This document shows positions 55,336 to 64,000 of a stretch of 64,000 nt of DNA, in pieces. A program made the position numbers and the translations under genes. This DNA is from Pyxicephalus adspersus (Eukaryota; Chordata; Amphibia; Anura; Pyxicephalidae): the NCBI RefSeq assembly GCF_032062135.1, contig NC_092858.1, forward strand, positions 171,081,347 through 171,145,346, given 5' to 3'. The notes under the pieces were generated by a model. The model was given only the letters and a program-made list of their open reading frames with translations. It had not been told where the DNA came from and made no database searches. Within the stretch, counting starts at the first letter, position 1; every line of letters starts with the position of its first letter.

Positions 55336-56160
55336 TGTTTATATTTTGAATTTGCAAAAAGGTAGTGGGATTTTAAAAGCAATCAATTTGACACTAAATA
55401 ACAATAAACATGATTCTTCAATTTTCTCGAATTTACAAAATAGTAAAATTATTTCAAACACATTACAACACTTAATTATTACATTGATTTTTTTAAAATC
55501 AAAGTATTAATTGAGTGTTATAATGTGTTTTAGATAATTTTAACATTTTGTAAATTCGAGAAAATTGAAGAATCATGTTTATTGTTAAAGCGTACCTATA
55601 CTCAGATATTTTACTTTACGTAAAAGGGTAGAAAAACCCTTTATGTAGGATAAAAATTGTTTATTTTTTTGGTGCAACACCTTTTTAAAAAAAAAGGGTA
55701 CAGCACGCTCTCCTAATTCTCAGCTGGCTAGGGCGCAAAGCCTCCCGGGATACCTACGTCAGGCACCCCTTGGGTTCTCCTTCTATCTCGGGCATGCGCA
55801 GAAGGAGCCTTTTTACTGAAAGAGAAAAATTTGCCGTTCTCACGAATGCGCGGTGAGATTGGCAATTTTTTTTTTCATCCTACATCACCCGATCGTGATT
55901 CCGAGTGACGTAGGATGAAGAACCCGGAAGAGAAGACAAAGGTGGAGGCATCCGAAATGCCGGTTTCAGGACGGATGTCGGGACGACGCGGGACCAGATG
56001 CCGGGCAACCCCGGAGTGATCGGACTGCCCTGCAGGATTGAAGGTGTGTTTTTGTTTTGTTTTTTTTCATTTTTGAGTATAGTTCCTCTTTAATTAGTGT
56101 CAAATTGACTGCCTTTAAAATCCCACTACCTTTTGCAAAATCAAAATATAATATTTATAT
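55336..56160. mobile_element. AT-rich foldback element interrupted by T-1
   Basis: The left arm (55336 to about 55490) and right arm (about 55493-55588, then 56094-56160) are inverted copies: GGTAGTGGGATTTTAAAAGC pairs with CCTTTAAAATCCCACTACC, and TTCAATTTTCTCGAATTTAC pairs with GTAAATTCGAGAAAATTGAA. The arms almost meet at the centre. The right arm is split by a ~509-bp TTAA MITE. Confidence 0.92.
55585..56093 (+). mobile_element. T-1 TTAA MITE, full length
   Basis: The ends are TTAAAGCGTACCTATACTCA and, read inward from the right, TTAAAGAGGAACTATACTCA (16 of 20 identical). TTAA is at 55585-55588 and 56090-56093. The interior carries CGTCAGGCACCCCTTGGG, TCGGGCATGCGCAGAAGGAG and GATGTCGGGACGACGCGGGA. 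TTAAAG-type ends and TTAA target match T2/Kolobok MITEs. The intact opposite arm of the host foldback shows the empty site. Confidence 0.93.
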
Positions 56161-56344
56161 TTGGGATGTGGCATATCTTGTAAGCATTGTACTGGATATC
56201 ATTTTTTAGTTTTGTTTTTATAATGTGGTTTATCAATCTCTAGATGTGGTGGCTGATGGTTTCCATTTTGAGGCTTTTTCCCTTTAATTACGCCTAGTAA
56301 ATCTGCATTATCCTCCAAGGCTTCTCACTTAATTTACACTCCAT

Positions 56345-56420
56345 GGGCCTGATTTATTAAACCTCTCCAAGACAGGAGAAGATACACTTTCGTTAGTGAA
56401 GCTGGCTGATCCAGTAAACC
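56345..56420 (+). mobile_element. FB-1 MITE left-arm fragment
   Basis: GGGCCTGATTTATTAAACCT, GGAGAAGATACACTTTCGTT and AGCTGGCTGATCCAGTAAAC; the right arm is absent. Confidence 0.8.
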
Positions 56421-56614
56421 ATAACAAAGAGGGGAAGTTCTGTAATTCACAGAAAATGTATAGAAAATGTGAATTCCATTTGGGAACCACATACACGAAT
56501 ATAGACTTTAAACAACACGTATGCTTTACAAAGTGAACTATCATCACCCTTACTAAGCTAAGTGAGCATGCTTGTTCCAGGTCTGCGACTCAGAAGCACT
56601 GAAGCCAGGCAGTT

Positions 56615-56762
56615 CCAGTGTTCTCCCCAGCCAGTTTTATTTGGGCACACCACCCAGCACTTTTCTGTAACCACCCGGCTGTTTTTGGGTGAGTTAGGTC
56701 ACAAGACAGGGGCTGCCACCCACCTACAAATTCTCCCCACCCAGCTTAAAAAAAAAAGTTCG
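56615..56762 (+). mobile_element. M-1 MITE copy
   Basis: CAGTGTTCTCCCCAGCCAGT, CACCACCCAGCACTTTTCTG and CCACCCAGCTTAAAAAAAAA; internal deletion around the GGTTACTGAAGAG block. Confidence 0.83.
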
Positions 56763-57680
56763 TGTCCCATTCATTCTCCATGGGGCGGCTGTGTAGTGAA
56801 GCTACCTTTAGTGTCTCCCCTTAGGCAGAGGTTCACTGGCATGAGGAAGCCATACCTGTACCTTAGCATAAATGAATGATGGAACTGAGAATGTCTATCC
56901 CTCCTCTTGTTGTATTTAAGCCCCCTAAGCAAATCATGGCTGTTTAACCTAATTAGTAACAATGAATTTCAGGTGCATGGCACACTGCCTACTTCCTATA
57001 GAAAACATTTCAACAAAGTCATTGCACACTGAGAGCGGGGCATCGCATGAGGGCAGCTGTGTCTAGCAAATTAACCTCTTCCGATCTCTGAAGGTTAAAC
57101 ACCTCCTGCTGTAAGCTGCCATACACACCGCTTGACCACGGATGGCGCAGCGCTCCCTACATTTCAGAAACTGCATGCAGACAGTCCTGCAAACATTCTT
57201 CTGTGAAGGGCAGACAGTCAATGGTTGGCAGGAATACATAAATAATTACACCTTTCAGTGCTGAAAATGACTTCCTACAAGGACTAGGGATAATTGCTGG
57301 GTCCATATGCTGCAACTATCACAGTGGCCAGGGAAATAGAACATATGAACAATCAGATAGACTTTGAAGGATTGTTTATTAGATTTCCATAACCCAGACT
57401 TCTAGAAAAATGAAAGAATGACTCTAGTTTTGTCATTAAAAACAAAATTCTATTTCAAAATTTAAAGTGAATTTGGATTTCGCCCAGACAGAATGAACAA
57501 GGTTTGGCAAATCTCCAACCAGCTAGCTCCCTTTATGACCTTCACATTCTACTTACCCGGTACTTCCAGTTAGGGGTGTCTCAAGGAAATGAAGGAGAAA
57601 TCAAGAAATAGGGCCTGATAATGTGGTTTGCAAGTTCTCCTATTAGAGTATTAGACATTGGCATGCATGCTTTGCCCTGG
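56763..57680. other. Low-repeat interval
   Basis: No gene or transposon recognised. The part at 56990-57300 is well mixed and may be single-copy DNA. Confidence 0.35.
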
Positions 57681-58396
57681 ATATTATTATTATTATTATT
57701 ATTAATATTATTGTTATTATTAAACAGTATTTTTATAATGCCAACATATTACACAGCACTGTACATTAAATAGGGGTTGCAAATGACAGACGAATACAGA
57801 CAGTGACACAGAAGGAGGAGAGGACCCTGCCCTGAAGAGCTTACAATCTAGGAGGTGGGGGAAGTATCACACAATAAGGGGGGATAATGAATGGAGGGAA
57901 GTAGTGAGGGTTTTATGAGACTGAAGAAGACGGGTAGGTAAGTTTGAAAAGATGGGTTTTTCTTTTAAATGAGCAGCAAGTAGGAGCAAGCTGAATAGAA
58001 CGGGGAAGACCATTCCAGAGAGTCCGGGCAGCTCTAGAAAAGTCTTGTATCTGTGCGTGTGATGAGGTTATGAGTGAGGAAGTCATTAGTAGGACATTGG
58101 AGGAGCAGAGAGAGCGACTGAGGGAGTATTTTTCTATCAGGTCAGAAAGGTAAGTGGGACAAGAACTGTGGAGGGATTTGAAGGCAAAGCACAGGAGATG
58201 AATTTGATTCTAAGGTGAAATGGAAGCCAATGAAGAGAACTACAAAGAGATGTAGCGGAAGAGGAGCGGTGGGAATGATGGATGAGTCGGGCTGAAGCAT
58301 TCATATTAGATTGTAGAGGAGAGAATCGGGTTAGTGGAATACCAGAGAGGTTACAGTAGTCCAGACGAGAGATGATAAAAGCGTGTACAAGGTGTT
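57681..58396 (-). mobile_element. L2-clade LINE 3' portion (RT C-terminus and 3'-UTR)
   Basis: The longest LINE copy in the window. On the minus strand the frame reads LVHAFIISRLDYCNLSGIPL, later S-L-H-W-L-P-F-H-L-R-I-K-F and R-A-A-R-T-L-W-N-G-L-P. H-A-F-I-I-S-R-L-D-Y-C-N and L-H-W-L-P are conserved in the thumb region of L2/CR1-group reverse transcriptases. The 3'-UTR follows (CTAGATTGTAAGCTCTTCAG), then the tail GTAATATGTTGGCATTATAA with ATT repeats. Frameshifted and 5'-truncated. Confidence 0.92.
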
Positions 58397-59039
58397 AATA
58401 GGTTAGACTTGCGCTATTATGGCAAATGCCAACTAGTGCCATTTATAGAACTTGGTTGGATAAACTTAAAGGGGGCTAAGCTGTAACAACTGAGAAAGCT
58501 GAAGCACAGAGTACACATTTCAGTAAAAATAGGGGTCCTTTGAAATTTGGGAGCCTAAGGCAACCCCTAAGTTGCCTTAAGGATGAGACACGCCTGGATA
58601 TGGTACAGCACGTGACTCCCCTGTCCCTACCACATAGCCAAACTCCAGTCCTAAGAGTTACAGATAGGGTGAGACCCCATGGGTGAAAAAGGTTGGTGGA
58701 GCATGAGATAGAAAAAGCACTGGGATAACAGGAGCACAGGTTTGCTTTAAATTTAATACGAATTTCCTTTCCACCTCAATTTTTTTTTAATAGCAATATT
58801 GAAATGTTGTTTTTTTGCAACTTTGCCATTCTGGGGAATTTTTTTTTTCTGTTGATAGAATGCCACAGGTTAAAAAAAATCCTATTTGCTGCTGATGTGA
58901 TATACTGGGGCTATGACTCGGACAAGCCTAAAAAGTAGACTATGCTTTTAACCCTATACCACGTTCTCTAAAACACACACACATATACTATATCGCTCGA
59001 ATACATACACATTTCCCTATTTTATGTATATTTTTAAAA
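58397..59039. other. Non-coding interval
   Basis: Nothing recognised; T-rich runs at 58780-58850. Confidence 0.4.
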
Positions 59040-59298
59040 ATGTTTGATCAGGCAAGTCCCTTCTGCAATAATCCCTCCTACCTGCCCGATTGCTCTGGGT
59101 ATCTGTCAAAAAATCTGAGCTGCTCATGCAAAGTTCATCTTTGGTTGCCAGAATACCCGGCTTTGCTTGCTGGGGCTGAAAAAAGTTACGTCCTCCAGGC
59201 CGATTAAGATAACCAAAGACTGCAAGAAGGAAGAAGATGACAGCGCCCTACGACAAAACCGGGACAGGTAACTATAGTGAGGTTTAGTTTTGCTTTAA
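59040..59298 (+). mobile_element. T-2 TTAA MITE, left-truncated
   Basis: ATCAGGCAAGTCCCTTCTGC, CCTACCTGCCCGATTGCTCT, GATTAAGATAACCAAAGACT and GGGACAGGTAACTATAGTGA, ending TTTAGTTTTGCTTTAA (TTAA 59295-59298). Confidence 0.82.
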
Positions 59299-59332
59299 CT
59301 AGCTGTACGCACAAGAAAATGCCAGCTGTCAA

Positions 59333-59469
59333 CCACCCACCTCCTAGATTGTAAGCTCTTCGGGGAAGGGTCCTCTCCTTCTATGTCACTGTCTGTATTC
59401 GTCTGGTATTTGGAACCCTTATTCAATGTACAGAGCTGCATAATATGTTGGCGCTATAAATACCTGTTT

Positions 59470-59500
<31 letters not shown>

Positions 59501-59502
59501 GG
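59333..59502 (+). mobile_element. L2-like LINE 3' end
   Basis: ACCTCCTAGATTGTAAGCTC, GTGTCACTG-type block (TATGTCACTGTCTGTATTCG), GTACAGAGCTGCATAATATG, TTGGCGCTATAAATACCTG and a long AATAAT tail. Confidence 0.9.
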
Positions 59503-60240
59503 CTCCCAACTTCTAGGTATGTGCAGACAACACTGTCCCTGCTGTGCTAAAATTCCAGGCACTGTTGTCCATCCTTCCTGCTGGACTATACTTTCCCCTC
59601 TGTTATGGACAGGCAGGAGAATGCAATTCCATGCAAATCAACACTAGGAAATCCAGATTTACACTTTACTATCCAAAAAAAAAGGAATTTTACATGAGCA
59701 CCAGGATCGAATGTGCACTCAAATATAAGCTTGTAAATAAAATCTGCATAATGTAATTTTAATTCTGCCTCATAACGAAAATAACCTCAGGAACATAAAA
59801 CTATTCATTAGAATCTGCAACTGGGGATGCTGCATTATCTTTGCTAAAATCATTAGGTTTCACACAGCGAGCTTGCTGACCTTTGTGAGATGAAAGATTC
59901 ACCATCCTCCTAGTCTGGTCTCATAATTGCTTCACAGACAGAGGAGGGTGTTAATTAGCAAAGCCGACAACACGCCAATTGAGTGCCGGAATGGGCGCGT
60001 GCAGAAGGATGGTAGATAAGTCATCAATTATCCCCTTTGTGACTTTTTACTATCATCCTTGACCGCTCTTTTTAGAGGAAAAGACAAGGAGTCAATAAAT
60101 AGGAAATGGACGAAATTACGAGAAAATGATTACCATTCACTTTACAATGGTGCTAAATAATGGGCAGGACCTCGTCCTCAGAGAAGCCTGTTCAGGGAGA
60201 TCCTAGTTAAGGAGAAAATACATAAGCTCCCATTCGGAAA
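59503..60240. other. Low-repeat interval, conserved-element candidate
   Basis: The part at 59760-60130 has even composition and homeodomain-like TAATTAG/ATCAATTATC sites (GTTAATTAGCAAAGCCGACA, AAGTCATCAATTATCCC). No element ends recognised. Confidence 0.35.
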
Positions 60241-60294
60241 ATGTGGTACCTTGCTCTTCTATTAGCACCGGTTTTCATCAGTTTGGACAACAAG
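60241..60294 (+). other. Possible signal-peptide exon, unknown gene
   Basis: ATG at 60241 opens MWYLALLLAPVFISLDNK and then meets AACAAG|gtataa, a plausible donor in phase 0. The peptide has the length and hydrophobic core of a secretory leader, and -3 is an A. No following exon was recognised in the remaining 3.7 kb, and the strand is opposite to the ILDR2 exons. It may be chance. Confidence 0.12.
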
Positions 60295-60887
60295 GTATAA
60301 TCGTACTCTTCAGAAGGTCAGGTGGGGTTGAGTTCTCAGAGCCTAAGCCGTGTAATTGCTTTCTCTTTGCATTTCCAAATCACATTTACATTTATTTTTT
60401 TCTTGCTGTGTTTGAGAAGCAGAAATAATGTTTGCAACATCACCAGCAGGTGTGATCCAGGATCACTGGATTACCAATGGAAGTGAGGTGGTCTAGTGCA
60501 GTGTAAAATTGTCCACATGGAAAACTGTAGCAATGAAATGTAGACAATATGTTTAGCACCACACGTTTGACTGGTGGCTACCCTGTGCTTTGATGGTTAC
60601 ATTCAGGCTTGCTACATTTGCTGTCCAGGTATCTCTGAGAATCATCTTGCCTGTAATATCAGAGTGCAAAGGAGAACTTATGGAGGCTCCACGGAAGTTG
60701 TATGCAGTTGTAGTGGTGAGCAATAGGCAAAAGCAACAATGAGTACGACCCTCTCCCCACCTACCCCACATAAGTTCCAACTTTGAGGTCTGACCACAAT
60801 CTGTCTTTTTATAATGTGGCAGATTGCAGGCAGTGAATGACAGGTACTGGGCAGGCAGGACAATGATGCCCCAAGGGGAATGCTAGG
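60295..60887. other. Non-coding interval
   Basis: The minus-strand frame at 60553-60780 starts ELMWGRWGEGRTHCCF and has a short hydrophobic stretch, but no domain or splice support. Confidence 0.35.
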
Positions 60888-61188
60888 GCTACGTACACAC
60901 GTTAGTTTTTTGTCGTTGAAAAGGATCTTTCACAATTCTTTTCAACGACAAAAGACTGAATGATGCATGAACAAGAGCTGTAAGTACATTGCCGTTCTGC
61001 TCTATGGAGAGGGGAGAAAGACGCAGCGGCACCTCGCTGCCCCATATCCCCTTCACAATGAATGTTCGTAGATCCACCAGGACGGATCAATGAACGATAC
61101 TGGACAAGCACTGTACACACAACAGATTCTCCTGCAATAATAGCGCTGAGGCGATATTCGAACGAGAATCATCTGACAGAATCTTAAG
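60888..61188. mobile_element. H-1 palindromic MITE
   Basis: GGGCTACGTACACACGTTAG, AAAGGATCTTTCACAATTCT, TTCTGCTCTATGGAGAGGGG, TAGATCCACCAGGACGGATC and CGAGAATCATCTGACAGA. Same orientation as 48619; the right end is diverged. Confidence 0.87.
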
Positions 61189-61192
61189 AACA

Positions 61193-61415
61193 TGCAACAT
61201 GGTGGCTTGGTGGTTAGTCCTTTGCAGCACTAGGTCCCAGGTTCATGCACTATCTGCATGGGTTTTCTACAGGTACTCTGGTTTCCTCCCACATTCCAAA
61301 AAATTTACGTTAAGTTAATTGGCTCCCCCCCCCCAAAAAAAAAGGCCTTAGGCTGTATTAAAGACATATGACTGAGCTCTGCTTAGCACTATATAAATAC
61401 TGTATAATAATAATA
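61193..61415 (+). mobile_element. V-SINE copy, internally deleted
   Basis: ATGGTGGCTTGGTGGTTAG, GCACTAGGTCCCAGGTTCAT, ACTCTGGTTTCCTCCCACAT and AGTTAATTGGCTCCC, then a jump to GCTTAGCACTATATAAATAC. Confidence 0.88.
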
Positions 61416-62666
61416 ACTCTCTGTGAATTGTCATGGTAGTTGGGTGGGCAGGCAGTATTGTAAAAGTGGTGCACATAGTCAGTGCCTTACGTGCTGAAAA
61501 AGGGGCAGTTGGCCACTGAATATAAGACGAAAAAGGTGCTAGGAATCTTCAGCAATTGAAATAACTCGGATCTTACAATGTCTATCTATCTTTATCAGTT
61601 AAATCCAAATTGGATTGTGTCAAGGCGAAAAATGAAGATTAAAGATTACAATACAGCGTTCCAGGATAAATGGGCATTGCAGTATTTTTGCTCACTAGCA
61701 TCCAACAAAATTCTCTGTTTAATATGCAATAGCTGTAGCAAATGAATATCTGTCAAAGTGCAGCAAGCAGATGAAAGTGAGAGTGCCTTTGCAGCTCGTC
61801 CTTGTACGTTTGTTCCTTGTTTGACGTACCTGGTCTTAAAGGTTATCTAAATATTAATAATATATATAGAATGAATCTGTGTGGTGCATTCACTATACCT
61901 GCACATCTGTTTTAATTAAAGTGTAAGCAATACACGAGAAGGATAAAGGCTGCATTTGCATACAATAAAAGATGTACAAAAAAGTTTTCTTTTTTAGAGG
62001 CACACTATTTCTGTGTGTTGGTGTACACATTTTATGTGTGTTGACTTTGCTTTGTTAGGGCCCAATTTTGTCTTTTCAGGAAAAAAAAAACCTGCACAAT
62101 TTTTTTTCAGCAATGCAGCGCATGTAATGGCGCACTGCAGCACTTTTCCCGAAGACCCCAAAAGCAGGACACCAATTGCAATCAGATTTTACTATACAGC
62201 CTCACAAACCATTTAAAAATTTTTACATGCCACTTAAATCTCCTCAGCCAAGATTTGATCTTGCATTCTGAACAGTACCTTGCATGGTGTAATTCACATT
62301 TTAAACAAAAGAAAAATAAATTGCTACAATTACTAAAGCACCACAGTTTGTCCCAATGACTGTTATTGCCACTTCTGCTGAAAAGTTTAAACTGATACTC
62401 TAAATAGTATAATCAAATATAATAATTCCCGGAATGCAACATGATTCACCAAAGTATAACTTTTAAAGGTCAGTCCATCTGAATTTGACATTGCAGTGTT
62501 TGGTGAATGATATAAGCTCCTGACAGCCTCCTATATTTAGGATATATGAGGGTTCTAGAAAAAGGAGTGTGGGGGCATATGACAGCCTAATATCTTAGTA
62601 TGTAGCTGTGCAAATATCAGGTCTTTGCAATTCTTAAAACTGTTTTTCTTTTAGTGGGAGGCTGTG
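61416..62666. other. Non-coding interval
   Basis: AT-rich and without recognised elements. The 5' end of the mariner element should lie near its right side, but I could not define the terminal inverted repeat. Confidence 0.35.
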
Positions 62667-63505
62667 ATGGCAGAGGCACAAGCAAGTTTCACGTTGTTGG
62701 AGTTACGTGCCGTCATGAAGTTTTTGTTTCTCCAGAGAAAGTCAGCAAAGGACATTCACACTGAGATGTCACAAACACTGGGGGAGAAGTGTCCTTCCTA
62801 CAGTAAGTCAAAACCTGGATATCTCGTTTCAAGACTGGGCATTTCACAATTGAAGATAAGCTCCGCAGTGCGCGCCCCCCATTGAGGCCGTTTTGGCCCA
62901 TTTTGAAGCTGCACAGGACTTTATGGCTAGGTTAGTGACTGAGGATGAAACCTGGCTCCACATCTATGATCCTGAAACCAAGGAACAGTCAAAGGAATGG
63001 CGCCACAGCCGGTCCCCGCGGCCGAAGAAGTTCTGAAACCAAAAATATTCCAAAAAAGTAATGATGTCCATTTTCTGGGACAAAGACGGTATTCTGTTGA
63101 TGGAGTACCTACCTCAGGGCTCTAGTATCACGGGAAAGTATTATGCTAACCTCCTGGACCAGCTGAAGGAGGCATTTAGGAAGAAACGCCGTGGAAAGTT
63201 GACCAAAGGGATCTTTTTTTTGCAGGAAAACGCACCTGCGTACACGTCCAACGTTGTGGCTGCCAAATTGAACACCCTGGGCTTCCAATTGGTCCACCAT
63301 CCCCCTACTCACCTGACCTGGCCCCTTCGGACTATTATCTGTTCCCAAATTTGAAGAAACACCTGAAGGGGCAACGTTTTGAGGACATTTCTGACGTCAA
63401 AGATGCTGGTTTGCGGCCAAACCAAAGGACTTTTATTTGAAAGGTCTAAAAAAATCTGCAACTACGCTGTACCAAGTGCATCAATCTCAGGGTGGGAAAT
63501 GTTGA
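62667..63505 (+). pseudogene. mariner-family transposase, decayed
   Basis: ATG at 62667 opens MAEAQASFTLLELRAVMKFL and then FLQRKSAKDIHTEMSQTLGE, a mariner N-terminal helix-turn-helix start. After an internal deletion come RLVTEDETWLHIYDPETKEQ (first catalytic Asp region), the S-P-R-P-K-K block, then FFLQENAPAYTSN, where the usual H-D-N is Q-E-N: the second catalytic Asp is Glu at 63226-63228. A frameshift near 63303 precedes Y-S-P-D-L-A-P-S-D-Y-Y-L-F, which holds the third acidic residue. TGA closes at 63503. A stop follows K-F at about 63033. Length is about 280 codons against the usual ~345. Not active. Confidence 0.9.
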
Positions 63506-64000
63506 ATAAATGTGTTATTTCAAAACTCTGGTTCTCTTCTTTCTGGGCAAAGCCAGGAACTTCTTAGCACCCTGTCGTATTATATATTAGGATGTGTTTA
63601 TAGATTTTTTGAGAACCCTATTGGTGAGATCCCTGTGCAGAGTTCCTGGGTCAGCATATCTGTTGTGCCCAGTTTAAGGGTCCCACATCAAGCCTGTGCT
63701 GAGGTCTGCACAAATGCTGTAATATAAGAAGTTCCCACACCACACACTTCACTGAGTTTACCGGTCTGCTCACCTGCCATGAGGACCTTCCTAACCCCTG
63801 AGTTTCTAGAACTGTACACCTGCCTTGTCTATTATGACAAGTTCCCAGGTCACCTACAGTGCTAATTATGAGGGGTTCCCCCATCTCTGCAAAAAATGTA
63901 ATATCTGATACATGAGGAGCTGGGAACACAAAGAGGTGGAAGGGAACACTCAACTCTTCCAGATAGACCGAAACATAGCTATGGCAAGGAAATATCACTA
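63506..64000. other. Right-edge interval
   Basis: No gene recognised. The phrase GTTCCCAGGTCACCTACAGT and variants (GAGTTCCTGGGTCAGCATAT, AAGTTCCCACACCAC) recur loosely, suggesting a degenerate repeat. Confidence 0.35.

Noticed and set aside
60553..60780. Minus-strand frame starting MWGRWGEGRTHCCFCLLLT, considered as an ILDR2 leader
   Set aside because: The leader-like part is short and no donor in the required phase follows it.
63506..63998. Right-edge open frames on both strands
   Set aside because: No motif, overlapping frames on both strands, and loosely repeated GTTCCC-type sequence.

Overview
The window is vertebrate nuclear DNA: AT-rich, gene-poor, packed with short interspersed elements and without bacterial-style gene packing. 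The repeats point to a frog, probably a ranoid. They include V-SINE-type SINEs that share an L2-like 3' tail with partner LINE fragments, many TTAA-bounded MITEs of the T2/Kolobok kind, CR1-type LINE ends, a Tx1/L1-type ORF1 remnant, and Tc1 and mariner relics. The species call is inference from these families. One assembly gap (834 N) lies at 21144-21977.

The only host coding sequence I can support is on the minus strand. Two consecutive exons, 45504-45824 and 41713-41832, together encode the V-type immunoglobulin domain of an angulin-family receptor, best matched to ILDR2 (C1orf32/angulin-3). Both have good splice sites and compatible phases. Intron 2 is about 3.7 kb. The right third of the window is therefore probably intron 1 and 5' flank, and the left 41.7 kb is intron 3 or downstream sequence. 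I found no membrane-spanning or cytoplasmic exons and no secure exon 1.

Layout. 0-5 kb: MITEs, an AT microsatellite and a 1.8-kb degenerate minisatellite. 5-10 kb: TTAA MITEs and a SINE nested in a foldback MITE. 10-18 kb: Tc1-like remnants with a tandem triplication, L2 and SINE copies, and a CR1 end split by a MITE. 20-22 kb: a foldback element of about 0.96 kb, then a gapped MITE. 22.7-31 kb: an L2 ORF2 end, V-SINEs and abutting TTAA MITEs with a perfect 29-bp hairpin. 31.6-41.3 kb: a Tc1-like transposase relic with nested insertions, a Tx1/L1 ORF1 relic and clusters of MITEs and microsatellites. 41.7-45.8 kb: ILDR2 exons 2-3. 46-62 kb: more MITEs, including a TTAA element whose target site can be read directly from the foldback element it interrupts, and the longest L2 fragment. 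62.6-63.5 kb: a decayed mariner transposase gene.

I see no RNA gene, CRISPR array, virus or toxin locus. Nothing here looks like a new multi-gene system. The most useful material is the ILDR2 exon pair, the nested-insertion chronology, and several low-repeat intronic stretches that could be conserved regulatory DNA.
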